Positions 50,941 through 60,350 of a DNA stretch of 64,000 nt are shown here, piece by piece (the stretch's first letter is position 1; every line of letters starts with the position of its first letter). The notes beneath the pieces are model-generated. The model was not told the DNA's origin and ran no database searches. It was given only the letters and a program-made list of their open reading frames with translations. Source of the stretch: Rhizobium glycinendophyticum (GTDB taxonomy: Bacteria > Pseudomonadota > Alphaproteobacteria > Rhizobiales > Rhizobiaceae). The stretch covers positions 2,170,001 to 2,234,000 of the forward strand of contig NZ_VFYP01000001.1 of the NCBI RefSeq assembly GCF_006443685.1, written 5' to 3'. Position numbers and translations under genes: made by a program.

Positions 50941-51939
50941 GTGGATTTTCTTTGGATTGATTTTCTGGGCAAGCCTGCCTGGATGTGGCTCACCTTCGTC
51001 GTCGTCGTTCTCTTCCTCCTCGCTCTCGATCTCGGGGTCCTCCACAAGGATAGCCGCGAGATCGGTATCAAGGAGAGTTTTGCGCTTTCCGCCTTCTACA
51101 TCACCCTCGGCCTCGCCTTTGGCGGCTGGCTCTGGTACCAGAGCGGCGAACAGGCCGGTCTCGAATATCTGACCGGTTTCGTGGTCGAAAAAAGCCTCGC
51201 GATGGACAATATTTTCGTCATCGCGATGATCTTCAGCTACTTCTCCATTCCCAGAGCCTATCAGCATCGTGTCCTGCTCTGGGGTATCATCGGAGTGATC
51301 GTCCTGCGCGGCATCATGATCGCTGCCGGTGCAGCGATCGTCGAAAACTACAGCTGGGTACTCTATATCTTCGCGGCCTTCCTCATCGGCACCGGCATCA
51401 AGATGCTGCTGACGGCCGACCAGGAATACGACGTGTCCACCAACCCCGTCCTGAAATTCCTGCGCCGCAAGCTGCCGGTGACGGACGGGTTGCGCAAGGA
51501 ACGCTTCTTCGTTCGCGAACCGGATGAGAAGACCGGCAAGCTGAAGACCTTCATCACGCCGCTCTTTCTGGCGCTGGTGATGGTGGAACTGGCCGACGTC
51601 ATCTTTGCCGTCGATTCGATCCCGGCGATCTTCGCGATCACTACCGACCCCTACATCGTCTACACCTCGAACATCTTCGCGATCCTCGGCCTTCGCGCTC
51701 TCTACTTTGCGCTGTCTGCCCTGATCCACCGCTTCGCCTATTTGAAATATGCGCTGTCGGTCGTGCTGATCTTCATCGGCTCGAAGATCTTCCTGGCCGA
51801 CATGCTGGGGCTCGCCAAGATCCCGCCGGTGGTGTCGCTGACGGTCACGCTCGGCATCCTTGCCGCCGGCATCCTTGGTTCTCTCTGGGCAACCAGAAAC
51901 GTGCTGCCGGAGAAACACGGCACGGGCCAGGAAAGCTGA
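50941..51939 (+). CDS. TerC-family membrane protein
   Basis: Integral membrane protein of 332 residues with about nine helices and TerC signatures: FLLALDLGVLHKDSREIGIKESF, VEKSLAMDNIFVIAMIFSYF and VMVELADVIFAVDSIPAIFAIT. The acidic membrane residues (D in SLAMDN, E and D in VELADVIFAVDS) match those proposed for metal-ion handling. TerC proteins are linked to tellurite resistance and manganese export (Alx-like). GTG start after AAGGGAAA. A terminator follows. Confidence 0.92.
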   Translation: MDFLWIDFLGKPAWMWLTFVVVVLFLLALDLGVLHKDSREIGIKESFALSAFYITLGLAFGGWLWYQSGEQAGLEYLTGFVVEKSLAMDNIFVIAMIFSYFSIPRAYQHRVLLWGIIGVIVLRGIMIAAGAAIVENYSWVLYIFAAFLIGTGIKMLLTADQEYDVSTNPVLKFLRRKLPVTDGLRKERFFVREPDEKTGKLKTFITPLFLALVMVELADVIFAVDSIPAIFAITTDPYIVYTSNIFAILGLRALYFALSALIHRFAYLKYALSVVLIFIGSKIFLADMLGLAKIPPVVSLTVTLGILAAGILGSLWATRNVLPEKHGTGQES

Positions 51940-51951
51940 TCAGATCAACAA

Positions 51952-51976
51952 GGGCGGCTCTCGGGCCGCCCCTTTT
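51952..51976 (+). terminator. Terminator of the terC-like gene
   Basis: GGGCGGC / GCCGCCC with loop TCTCGG, then CTTTT. Confidence 0.88.
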
Positions 51977-52090
51977 CGGTCTGGGCTCGGGTTTTGCTCA
52001 GCCAATGGCGCTTGCACCCAACCGGAGTGCTGACACGCGAGCCGAACTCCGCTATCCCCTGGGTCCCGCCACCAACTTGCGTCTCCCCCG

Positions 52091-52951
52091 ATGATCCTGC
52101 GTGTCCCTTCTTTCTGCCTGCTGTTCTTGCTGTGCCTATCGATGCCGATTGCTGCGACCCGCGTCGAGGCCGCAACACATGCCAACATTCTTGTTGACGC
52201 ACGGACGGGCGAAGTGCTGGAGGCGATGAATGCCGATGCGCTCACCTATCCCGCATCGCTCACCAAGATGATGACCTTGTACCTCACCTTCGAGGCCCTG
52301 CATTCCGGGCGCCTGTCCTGGGACCAGCGGCTGGTCATCTCCAAGAACGCGAATGACAAGGAACCCTATAAGTTCGCCATCGGCGCCGGCAACACCATCA
52401 GCGTGCGCGAAGCGGTGCTGGGCATGGTGGTACTCTCGGCCAATGATGCGGCAACGGCGGTCGCCGAAACGCTGGCAGGCTCCGAATCCGCCTTCGGCGT
52501 GGTCATGACAGTCAAAGCCCACAAGCTCGGCATGAACGACACCGTCTTCACCAACCCCTCCGGCCTGCCCGATCCCTCCCAGGTGACCACGGCCACGGAC
52601 ATGGCCCGTCTCGGCCTCGCCCTGATCCGCGACTATCCGGAGGAATACAAACTGTTCGCCTCGCGCGGCATGACTTTTCGCGGCATGAAGTTTCGCGGTC
52701 ACAACCCCTTTCTCGTTCGTTATCCCGGTGCAGACGGCATCAAGACCGGCTATACCAAGGCGGCCGGCCACAACATCGTGACATCGGCCACCAATGGCGA
52801 GCGTCGCCTCGTCGGTGTGGTCCTGGGTGCTGCGAGCAACGACGCGCGCAACACCGAGATCATCAACCTCTTCGACAGGCATATGGCACCGGTTTCGGTC
52901 AGTGCGAGCCAGGCGCCCGTCCGGGCCCAGATTGAAGGACAGCAACCATGA
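52091..52951 (+). CDS. D-alanyl-D-alanine carboxypeptidase (S11 family)
   Basis: Penicillin-binding protein of 286 residues with a signal peptide (about 1-27, ending RVEA). The three active-site motifs are S56-x-x-K59 (SLTK), S116-x-N118 (SAND) and KTG in GIKTGYT near residue 222. It lacks the long PBP5 C-terminal domain and amphipathic anchor, so it should be a soluble periplasmic enzyme trimming pentapeptides. The stop overlaps pepT by four bases, an unexpected coupling of a periplasmic and a cytoplasmic peptidase. Confidence 0.92.
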   Translation: MILRVPSFCLLFLLCLSMPIAATRVEAATHANILVDARTGEVLEAMNADALTYPASLTKMMTLYLTFEALHSGRLSWDQRLVISKNANDKEPYKFAIGAGNTISVREAVLGMVVLSANDAATAVAETLAGSESAFGVVMTVKAHKLGMNDTVFTNPSGLPDPSQVTTATDMARLGLALIRDYPEEYKLFASRGMTFRGMKFRGHNPFLVRYPGADGIKTGYTKAAGHNIVTSATNGERRLVGVVLGAASNDARNTEIINLFDRHMAPVSVSASQAPVRAQIEGQQP

Positions 52952-54183
52952 GCGATACCGTTCTCGACCGCTTCCTCCGCTATGTCGTCATCGACACACA
53001 GTCGGACCCGACGTCTGATGCCCAGCCGTCAACGGAAAAGCAGAAGGATCTCGGTCGGCTCTTGACCGCCGAACTGCTCGCACTCGGGCTCGCCGACGCG
53101 CACCTGGACGAACACGGCAACGTCTATGCGACGATCCCGCGCAACACGTCCAAGGACGTCCCGGTCATCTGCTTCTGCAGCCACATGGACACCGCCCCCG
53201 ATTTCACCGGCACCAATGTCCGCCCGCAGATCCTGCGCAACTATCAGGGCTGCGACATCACGCTGACCGGTGACACGAGCCAGGTGATCCGCGTCGCTTC
53301 CCATCCGCAGCTCAACAAGCAGATCGGCAACGACATCGTGACGACCGACGGCATGACACTGCTCGGCGCCGATGATAAAGCCGGTGTCGCCGAGATCATG
53401 ACGGCCGCAGCCCATTTGATGGCGAACCCTCAGATCAAGCACGGCACGATCAAGATCCTCTTCACCACCGACGAGGAAATCGGCCGTGGTGCCGACAAGG
53501 TGGATCTCGCAAAACTCGGCGCCCGCTTCGCCTATACGCTCGATGGCTCGACCGTCGGGGAGATCGAAAACGAGACCTTCTCCGCCGACGGCGTCGTGAT
53601 CGAGATCACCGGTGTGGCAATGCATCCGGGTTATGCCAAGGGCAAGATGGAAAACGCCATCAAGGCGGTGAGCGACATCGTCGCCCGCCTGCCCCGCGAC
53701 ATCGCTCCGGAGACCACCGACGGGCGCCAGGGCTTCATCCATCCGGTCGATATCTCCGGCAGCATGGAGAGTGCGAAGCTGCAGCTCATTGTCAGAGACT
53801 TCACCGAAGCGGGCCTCAAGGAGAAGGAAGCCCTTTTGGAAAAGATCACCCGGGAGGTCATGGCCACCTATCCGCGCTCCAGCCATTCCCTCACGGTCAA
53901 ACACCAGTATCGCAACATGAAGGAAGTCCTCGATCGCCATCCGGAGATCATGGACAATCTCGAGGAAGCCGTCCGCCGCGTCGGACTGGAACCCGTCCGC
54001 CACAGCATTCGCGGCGGCACCGACGGCTCGCGGCTCTCCTTCATGGGCCTGCCCTGCCCCAATATCTATACAGGCGGCCACGCCTATCACTCGCCGCTCG
54101 AATGGGTGAGCGTCCAGGATATGGAAAAGGCCGTGGAAACGATCGTGGCTCTGGTGCAGGTCTGGGAAGAGCGGGCGGCATAA
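52948..54183 (+). CDS. pepT: Tripeptide aminopeptidase (peptidase T)
   Basis: M20-family zinc aminopeptidase of 411 residues that removes the N-terminal residue from tripeptides in the cytoplasm. Motifs: SHMDTAPDFTG (H and D metal ligands), LLGADDKAGVAEIM (bridging aspartate), TTDEEIGRGA (catalytic and metal glutamates), DGSTVGEIENETF, and the C-terminal YTGGHAYHSPLEWV with the last histidine ligand. Overlaps the carboxypeptidase gene; convergent with the HerA-like gene. Confidence 0.95.
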   Translation: MSDTVLDRFLRYVVIDTQSDPTSDAQPSTEKQKDLGRLLTAELLALGLADAHLDEHGNVYATIPRNTSKDVPVICFCSHMDTAPDFTGTNVRPQILRNYQGCDITLTGDTSQVIRVASHPQLNKQIGNDIVTTDGMTLLGADDKAGVAEIMTAAAHLMANPQIKHGTIKILFTTDEEIGRGADKVDLAKLGARFAYTLDGSTVGEIENETFSADGVVIEITGVAMHPGYAKGKMENAIKAVSDIVARLPRDIAPETTDGRQGFIHPVDISGSMESAKLQLIVRDFTEAGLKEKEALLEKITREVMATYPRSSHSLTVKHQYRNMKEVLDRHPEIMDNLEEAVRRVGLEPVRHSIRGGTDGSRLSFMGLPCPNIYTGGHAYHSPLEWVSVQDMEKAVETIVALVQVWEERAA

Positions 54184-54215
54184 GGCCGCGCAAACCAATC
54201 TCCCGCCGAAGGCTG

Positions 54216-55748
54216 TTACTCGGCGGCAGACTGTGATGGCGCCTCGGCATCCACTTGATTGGGATCGCCGGGCCGCGTCTCCGCTTCGAGATCTGGAAAG
54301 GCAACGATGCGCTTGCCGGAAAAATCGGTATGCACGACCACCAGACCCTGCTCCTCGAAATAGCCGAGCAACCGGCGAGCACGCCGCGCCGAATGGGTGC
54401 CATAGGCACGCGCGATCCGCATGTCGGACGGGCACTCCTCATTGCGCAAGGCTGCCTTGGCGAGCAGCAAGAACACACCCTGGAGATCGTCTGAAACGCG
54501 GACGGAAAGCGACAGTGCCGTCTGCCAGCCTTCGCTCGCCGCAGTCTCCTCGTCGACACCGGCGCGAGCCACGGCCACACGACGGCGGAACTCGCCCATC
54601 GGCATAGGCGGGCCTGAGACGCGGCGCATACGAGCACGCACCAGGAATTCCTGATAGAGCACGCTGTCGGTGCGATAGGCGGCCTGCGGATCGGCGAGGA
54701 TTTCCGACAGCACCGCCGCCAGCCGCTCCTCGCGTTCCTCCACCGACAGCTCCGCATGGCGGGACGGCATCGAAACGTCAGCGCTGACAGGCGTGTCGGA
54801 GGCCGGTGTCGAGCGCGACAGTTCGGCCAGAATATCGGTCGTCGGCCGCGGCGCCGGCGGCGCGCGTCGCACGATCGGTCGGGTGAACTCTTCCGGATCG
54901 GGAGTGAAGATCAGATCCTCGACATCCTGCGGCGCATCGGGAAGCGGCATCAGGAGCGGCGACGAGGAACGTGCCGAGGTCTCGACGGTGCCGATGACGA
55001 TCGGCAGCGGACGGCGCGACAGAGCCGGGCCCAGCGCCACGAAATTTCCGCGCTGCAGATCACGGAACATCTCGGCCTGGCGCCGGTCCATACCGAGAAG
55101 ATCGGCGGCGCGCGCCATGTCGATGTCGAGAAAGGTTCGGCCCATCAGGAAGTTGGAGGCCTCGGCCGCAACGTTCTTGGCGAGCTTGGCCAATCGCTGC
55201 GTGGCGATCACGCCGGCAAGGCCGCGCTTACGTCCACGGCACATCAGGTTGGTCATCGCCCCAAGCGAGACCTTGCGCGCATCTTCCGACACGTCACCAC
55301 CCACTGCAGGCGCAAACATTTGCGCTTCGTCGACGACGACGAGCACGGGATACCAGAATTCGCGATCGGCATCGAAAAGGCCATTGAGGAAGGCCCCAGC
55401 GGCGCGCATCTGCTGCTCGACATCCAGTCCTTCGAGTGTGAGCACGCAAGAGACCCTGTGGCGGCGGATACGGTCGGCAATGCCGACCAGTTCCGCCTCG
55501 GTGCGTTCGCCATCGACGACCACATGGCCGTATTTATCCGAGAGCGTGACGAAGTCGCCCTCTGGGTCGATGATCACCTGCTGCACCCAGGGCGCAGACT
55601 GTTCGAGCAGGCGCCGCAACAGATGCGACTTGCCCGAGCCCGAATTGCCCTGCACGAGCAGGCGCGTGGCGAGAAGCTCCTCGATATCGAGCTTGGCAGG
55701 CTGACCACCTTGCACCGTTCCCATATCGATACCGACTTTCAACTGCAC
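54216..55748 (-). CDS. HerA/DUF87-like ATPase with C-terminal winged-helix-like region
   Basis: Protein of 510 residues. The N-terminal RecA/FtsK-type ATPase has Walker A GNSGSGKSH (about 34-42), Walker B VLVVVDEAQMFAPA near 140, a conserved arginine-rich CRGRKRGLAGVIATQRLAKL and IGRTF-like MGRTFLD segment; this is the HerA/DUF87 pattern. A proline- and serine-rich linker follows (about 280-330), then a helical C-terminus with SARRARRLLGYFEEQGLVVV resembling a winged helix. No nurA partner gene is nearby, so it is not the archaeal-type end-resection pair. GTG start after AGGAGTCT. Function unknown. Confidence 0.82.
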   Translation of the reverse strand: MQLKVGIDMGTVQGGQPAKLDIEELLATRLLVQGNSGSGKSHLLRRLLEQSAPWVQQVIIDPEGDFVTLSDKYGHVVVDGERTEAELVGIADRIRRHRVSCVLTLEGLDVEQQMRAAGAFLNGLFDADREFWYPVLVVVDEAQMFAPAVGGDVSEDARKVSLGAMTNLMCRGRKRGLAGVIATQRLAKLAKNVAAEASNFLMGRTFLDIDMARAADLLGMDRRQAEMFRDLQRGNFVALGPALSRRPLPIVIGTVETSARSSSPLLMPLPDAPQDVEDLIFTPDPEEFTRPIVRRAPPAPRPTTDILAELSRSTPASDTPVSADVSMPSRHAELSVEEREERLAAVLSEILADPQAAYRTDSVLYQEFLVRARMRRVSGPPMPMGEFRRRVAVARAGVDEETAASEGWQTALSLSVRVSDDLQGVFLLLAKAALRNEECPSDMRIARAYGTHSARRARRLLGYFEEQGLVVVHTDFSGKRIVAFPDLEAETRPGDPNQVDAEAPSQSAAE

Positions 55749-56008
55749 AGACTCCTAAATGCTTGGAATGCTCTGACTGCATTGACCAGACGTCTCTAAC
55801 AGACTTGCGCCCCTCCGTCCGAAGATGGCGCAGGAAACCCACAGGCAATACGGTGGCGGATGCCAAAAATCGGCACGTCCGCAGACGATCGAGATGGAGA
55901 TTCGCTGGCGCCTTCTGTCTATCAGTCATTGCCGGTCATCACCAAGATGAAGCGCGGCAACAGACCACGGCAATCCGACCCCCGAATGCGGGAGCCGGAT
56001 TGCTCGGA

Positions 56009-56245
56009 TCAGACACGGAGGTCCCAAAGCGACAGTCGAGAAGGCAGGCGCCGGTCCCCATCGACCGGCAGACCGATATCTTCCCGCATGCGGTCCGAGA
56101 GACCAGAGGTCAGGTTGCGGCGTTGCTGCTGACGCCAGGCAGCCGAGAGAACGGCAAGCGCAATGCGCCAGGCCCCGAACCGCTCGACCAGATCCTGTAT
56201 TTTGTCTTTGAGAGAAATCTCAACCAGTGATTGTTCATTGTGCAT
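56009..56245 (-). CDS. DUF1127-like small protein
   Basis: Protein of 78 residues. The first half is helical (SLKDKIQDLVERFGAWRIALAVLSAAWRQQQRR), then a DUF1127-type motif SGLSDRMREDIGLPVDG follows, and the end is RRLPSRLSLWDLRV. The start is at MHNEQSLV after GGCGGAAC; the longer open frame has no similarity. It is downstream of a 30-codon ORF on the same strand and downstream of nothing else. The 260 bases between it and the HerA-like gene show no further gene. Confidence 0.75.
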   Translation of the reverse strand: MHNEQSLVEISLKDKIQDLVERFGAWRIALAVLSAAWRQQQRRNLTSGLSDRMREDIGLPVDGDRRLPSRLSLWDLRV

Positions 56246-56400
56246 GGTTGTTCCGCCCCGGAACGCGCCTGCGACCGGGTCCTTTCGATGATGAAAAGCG
56301 ACGCGGATCGAACCTGAAGACACGACAAAGCGTGCAAGAGGCCATTCACGTCAGAAGGATGAAAATGCCTAAAGAGGCCGGAAACTGACCGATGAAACGA

Positions 56401-56493
56401 TCAGCGGGTGGTTCGCACGCAGCCGAGGGAGGCTTGATAGTATGCGAACACCGATCCGCCAGAAAGGCGCATAAACGTCGAAGTATGAGTCAT
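56401..56493 (-). CDS. Possible 30-residue small protein with ideal ribosome-binding site
   Basis: On the minus strand AGGAGG (56500-56505) stands six bases before an ATG opening 30 codons: MTHTSTFMRLSGGSVFAYYQ then ASLGCVRTTR, then TGA. AGGAGG at optimal spacing in an otherwise empty 416-base gap (56246-56661) is unlikely by chance. It lies about 155 bases upstream of the DUF1127-like gene on the same strand, so it may be a leader peptide or a small regulatory protein. No family recognised. The rest of the gap (56494-56661) holds only presumed promoter sequence. Confidence 0.45.
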   Translation of the reverse strand: MTHTSTFMRLSGGSVFAYYQASLGCVRTTR

Positions 56494-56661
56494 CGGTCGC
56501 CTCCTGTTGTTTGAGTTGCGGATGGAGGGAACATGCCACGCAGAATCACGGCCCGCAACCCCGCAATTCGAGATTGCAAAACTTCACCGCATCCGTTGCA
56601 TAGATGCAACATGATGTCGCAGGCGAAGGCGGACCAACGGAGAACGCGGCGGCGCTAGCGC

Positions 56662-57942
56662 CTAGTCCTGATGGCGCGAGACCAACAGCTTGTCGATTCG
56701 ACGACCATCAAGGTCTACGACTTCAAACCGCCAGCCGCCCTTCACGAAGCTTTCGCCGAGGTCTGGAATGCGCTTCATCTCGTCGAGCACGAATCCGGCG
56801 ACGGTGGTGTAGTCGAGATCAGGATCGACAGGAACGCGGATAACCTCGACAAATTCATCGATCGGTGTCCAGCCGGCAACCAGGTAGGATCCGTCCTCGC
56901 GCTGGAACATCGCCTGCTCCTCACCCTCGTCCTGCTGGAAGGCGCCGGTGATTGCCTCCAGGATATCGCCCGAGGTGACGATCCCTTCGAAGTGCCCGTA
57001 TTCGTCATAGACAAGCACCATATGCAGCGGCGTCCGGCGCAAGGCCTCGATGATGTCGGTCGCCTTGGACAGGTCAGAGACCACGGGCACATCCGTGACC
57101 AGGCTTGCAAGGTCGCTGGCGCTCCCCATGGCGAGCCGCTCGTAAAGCGTCTTGGCCAGCAGCACGCCGATGATTTCATCGGAATCCCCCCGTCGCACGG
57201 GGATGCGGGAATGCGGGCTGTCACGCAGCACCTCGCGAACTTCGTCGATCGTATCCTCGACATCGAGAATCAGGACGTCGCGGCGTGGCGTCATCAGTCC
57301 GCGTGCTGTCCGATCGGCGAGGCGCATGACACCCGAAAGCATGGCAGATTCGCCGGCCTCGATGACCCCCGCGCTATGGGCCTCGGCCAACACCGAGCGA
57401 ATTTCCTCATCCGTCACCTTGCCGCCGCCGTCACCGCTCTGGCCAAGCAGAGACAGGACCAGCTTTCCCGAACCGTCGAGCAGCCAGACCAGCGGAGCCG
57501 CGACCTTGGACAGAATTGACATGGCTGGCGCCATCCGGGCGGCAACCGCCTCGGCATTGCGCAGCGCCACCTGTTTGGGCACGAGCTCACCAACGATCAG
57601 CGACAGATAGGTGATGAGGACAACCACGGAACCGACGCCCAGCGCATCGGCTGCCGTTTCAGACAGACCCTGTGCGATAAGCCATGCGGACAGCCGAGCC
57701 CCGAGTGTGGCGCCGGAAAACGCACCGGACAGCACACCGACCAGGGTGATGCCGATCTGCACGGTGGACAGAAAACGACCGGGATCTGAAGCGAGGCGAA
57801 GAGCAATCTGTGCGCCACGGCTACCCTGCTCCGCCAGCACTTTAAGGCGTGCCGGGCGGGCGGAAACGACGGCCAGTTCCGACATGGCAAGGATACCGTT
57901 GAGCACGGTCAGGAAAAACACGATTGAAATTTCGATAAACAA
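56662..57942 (-). CDS. Hemolysin-family CBS protein (CNNM/CorC type)
   Basis: Protein of 426 residues. An N-terminal DUF21/CNNM membrane domain with about four helices (FIEISIVFFLTVLNGILAMSELAVVSARPARL onwards) is followed by a pair of CBS domains (about 210-330: MTPRRDVLILDVEDTIDEVREVL and VYDEYGHFEGIVTSGDILEAI) and the CorC_HlyC domain at the C-terminus (YTTVAGFVLDEMKRIPDLGESF). Relatives are implicated in magnesium or cobalt efflux. It is monocistronic. Confidence 0.92.
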   Translation of the reverse strand: MFIEISIVFFLTVLNGILAMSELAVVSARPARLKVLAEQGSRGAQIALRLASDPGRFLSTVQIGITLVGVLSGAFSGATLGARLSAWLIAQGLSETAADALGVGSVVVLITYLSLIVGELVPKQVALRNAEAVAARMAPAMSILSKVAAPLVWLLDGSGKLVLSLLGQSGDGGGKVTDEEIRSVLAEAHSAGVIEAGESAMLSGVMRLADRTARGLMTPRRDVLILDVEDTIDEVREVLRDSPHSRIPVRRGDSDEIIGVLLAKTLYERLAMGSASDLASLVTDVPVVSDLSKATDIIEALRRTPLHMVLVYDEYGHFEGIVTSGDILEAITGAFQQDEGEEQAMFQREDGSYLVAGWTPIDEFVEVIRVPVDPDLDYTTVAGFVLDEMKRIPDLGESFVKGGWRFEVVDLDGRRIDKLLVSRHQD

Positions 57943-58056
57943 AACGCTGAGCGAGGCTCCTCTACACCGACACGACGGCCGGCCAATGGTGTCCCGTTCC
58001 TAGCATGCCACGCGACGCCGACAAAGCCGAAAGCCTCGAAATCTGGGAGGCTCCGT

Positions 58057-58887
58057 TCAGGCCAACGCCATGGCAGGCCCGTCGGAGACCGTAAGCCCCA
58101 TGCCCTGCATCAGCCGGCGGGTCGAGAAATCCTGGCGGCCGGACGTGAAGACCGCGAAGTCGAACCCGTCGGGATGCTCCGCCCCCTCTGCCAGCGGCAC
58201 GAGCCGTCGGGCCTGTCGCGCAATGGCTTCCGCCGGATCGAGCCAGTCCACCGGCCAGGGTGCCAGCCTTCGAAAGACGTTGGCGAGGAAGGGGTAATGC
58301 GTGCAGGCAAGCACGACAATATCGGTGCGTGCCCCGTCTTTTTCGACAAAGCAGGGCGTGATTTCAGCCAGCACCGCCGCGTCGTCCAGTATGTCGCCCC
58401 GGATATAGGCTTCCGCCATGCGTGCAAGGTTTTCCGACCCGACAAGACGCATATGGCATTGCGAGGCAAAGGACTGGATGAGATCGCGGGTATAGGCGCG
58501 CTTTACGGTCCCCGGTGTCGCCAGCACCGAGACGAGACCGGAGCGCGTGCGCTCGGCGGCAGGTTTGATGGCCGGAACAGTGCCGATAAACCGCATTGCG
58601 GGAAAGGCTTCGCGCAGTTCAGCACCAGCCAGCGTGAAGGCGGTGTTGCAGGCAACGATCACCGCCTCCGGTTCGTAGCGTTTGAGAAGCCCCTCGAAGA
58701 GCGTGATGATACGCGTCTTGAGCGGCCCCTCTTCCCAACCGCCATAGGGAAAGCCGGCATCATCGGCCACGTAGATGAAGCCGCGCTCAGGCATCAAAAG
58801 CCGCGCCTCACGCAGCACGGTGAGGCCGCCGATGCCCGAATCAAAAACCAGGATGGGCTTCAGATCATTCGCCGCTGGCATCGCCAT
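58057..58887 (-). CDS. murI: Glutamate racemase
   Basis: Cofactor-independent racemase of about 276 residues supplying D-glutamate for peptidoglycan. It has [17 protein letters not shown], the first catalytic cysteine in [10 protein letters not shown] and the second in [11 protein letters not shown]. The gene overlaps trmJ: possible starts are at 58905, 58887 and 58881, of which 58887 follows GAGGA by 11 bases. Codon use is like that of its neighbours. It is the second gene of a trmJ-murI unit. Confidence 0.94.
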   Translation of the reverse strand: MAMPAANDLKPILVFDSGIGGLTVLREARLLMPERGFIYVADDAGFPYGGWEEGPLKTRIITLFEGLLKRYEPEAVIVACNTAFTLAGAELREAFPAMRFIGTVPAIKPAAERTRSGLVSVLATPGTVKRAYTRDLIQSFASQCHMRLVGSENLARMAEAYIRGDILDDAAVLAEITPCFVEKDGARTDIVVLACTHYPFLANVFRRLAPWPVDWLDPAEAIARQARRLVPLAEGAEHPDGFDFAVFTSGRQDFSTRRLMQGMGLTVSDGPAMALA

Positions 58888-59701
58888 CTGTGTCTGTGTC
58901 CTCATCGCCGCGCACAGGAACCGCCGGAGCTCGCTGCCCCCGCCGGGAGAAGCGGTCGAGAGACGATATCACGCCGCGCACCACGTGGATCTCGGGCGTG
59001 GTGAACGCGCGCCGGCTCAGCACCGCCCTCAGGTTCTCCACCATCCTGGCTTTTTTATGCGGTGGATGGAAATAACCACGTGCATCGAGCGCCTCCTCGA
59101 CGTGATCAAACAGACCAATCAGCTCGTCCTTGGTCGCCATGGGCTGCTCCGGCGCATCGAAGGGCACGGCATGTACATCGTCCAGACTGGACTTCATCCA
59201 TTCGTACGACATCAACAGCACCGCCTGTGCGATATTGAGTGAGGCGAAGGCGGGATTAACGGGAAAGGTGACGATCTCGTCGGCAAGTGCCACATCCTCG
59301 TTCGAAAGGCCGGATTTTTCGCGGCCGAACAGAATGCCGGTCTTTTCCCCGGCCTTGAATCTGTGGCGCAGCGTTTCGGCAGCCGTAACGGGGGAGCGCA
59401 CCGGCTTGAACCCGTCGCGGGACCGCGCTGTCGTGGCATAGACGAAATTGAGGTCGGCGATCGCCTCTTCGAGAGTGTCGTAGACAATAGCACCGTCAAT
59501 CACGTGGTCCGCCTTGGAGGCGGCGGCTCGTGCCTTGTCTGAGGGCCAGCCATCTCGCGGCTTGACGAGACGAAGCTCGACGAGGCCAAAATTCGCCATC
59601 GCGCGCGCCACCATGCCGATGTTTTCGCCGAGCTGCGGCTCCACCAGAATGATCGCCGGCCCTTCGGCCAGCATGATGCGCTCGCTGTTCGTCCCCGCCA
59701 T
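58865..59701 (-). CDS. trmJ: tRNA (cytidine/uridine-2'-O-)-methyltransferase, TrmJ type
   Basis: SPOUT-class RNA methyltransferase of 278 residues. N-terminal [36 protein letters not shown] is diagnostic, with [19 protein letters not shown] and [19 protein letters not shown] forming the trefoil-knot SAM site. TrmJ methylates ribose at position 32 of tRNAs, close to the base thiolated by TtcA. The start follows AAGGGCAGATC. A C-terminal extension ends in acidic residues. Confidence 0.92.
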   Translation of the reverse strand: MAGTNSERIMLAEGPAIILVEPQLGENIGMVARAMANFGLVELRLVKPRDGWPSDKARAAASKADHVIDGAIVYDTLEEAIADLNFVYATTARSRDGFKPVRSPVTAAETLRHRFKAGEKTGILFGREKSGLSNEDVALADEIVTFPVNPAFASLNIAQAVLLMSYEWMKSSLDDVHAVPFDAPEQPMATKDELIGLFDHVEEALDARGYFHPPHKKARMVENLRAVLSRRAFTTPEIHVVRGVISSLDRFSRRGQRAPAVPVRGDEDTDTDGDASGE

Positions 59702-59765
59702 GATCTGCCCTTCTTGAAACTGACGGGTCCCCTTGGCACAAATTCGCCGCGCAGCAAAGGGCAGT

Positions 59766-60341
59766 TCAGGGCTTGGCCCAGGACCCGGTCAACAGAAAGT
59801 TCAGGTAGGAATGCGTCAGGTCCGCGTAATCGGCCTTCACCGAACTGTCGAGCTTTCCACCCTCGTAGTCACGGCTCCAGAAGTTGTCGATGACGTAGCG
59901 GCCATCCTGCTCGACCACGTGGAAGATTGTGTTGGGCTTGGTAAGATCCGGTGTCTGATCAAAGCAGGACACCGCATCGAAATAGACGGCAATCGGCGTC
60001 ACGCCGTCGACGGCAGGTCTCGTCTCGAATCGCACGTCTTTCAGCGGGCAAGAATCCTGCCCGCCAATCACTTCGTCATAACCGGTCATGTAACCCTGGC
60101 CGTCCGACAGTTCGTCCACCTTCTGCGCAATACGGTAGACCTCGACGAAGCTCGCGCTGTAGATGGAAGCCAGCAGTGTCTCGTCGAAATAGTGCTTCGC
60201 CTCGACCGGAGGGGCGCCGTCCCCCGTCCAGCCGGCAACCGCCATCAATGTCTTCACCGGATCAACCGGATCGGCAGCCAAAGTCGGCAGAGCCAGCAGA
60301 CTTGGCGTAAGCAAGGACAGGACACGGATGAATTTCAACAT
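59766..60341 (-). CDS. Secreted hypothetical protein, tandem paralogue 2
   Basis: Protein of 191 residues with a signal peptide (MLKFIRVLSLLTPSLLALPTLAA). The mature domain has DETLLASIYSASFVEVYR, then the pattern GGQDSCPLKDVRF, SCFDQTPDL and a C-terminal TIFHVVEQDGRYVIDNFW. The GQD-x-CP and SCF cysteines probably form a disulfide. The upstream gene encodes a protein with the same layout, so they are a tandem duplication. The site before its start is GAGGCGGG; only nine bases separate the two genes. I do not recognise a named family, though it resembles DUF3828-type secreted domains. Confidence 0.75.
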   Translation of the reverse strand: MLKFIRVLSLLTPSLLALPTLAADPVDPVKTLMAVAGWTGDGAPPVEAKHYFDETLLASIYSASFVEVYRIAQKVDELSDGQGYMTGYDEVIGGQDSCPLKDVRFETRPAVDGVTPIAVYFDAVSCFDQTPDLTKPNTIFHVVEQDGRYVIDNFWSRDYEGGKLDSSVKADYADLTHSYLNFLLTGSWAKP

Positions 60342-60350
60342 AGTCCCGCC

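Noticed and set aside
54216..55748. HerA-NurA end-resection or antiphage pair
   Set aside because: No nuclease gene lies next to the HerA-like gene; neighbours are pepT and an unrelated DUF1127 gene.
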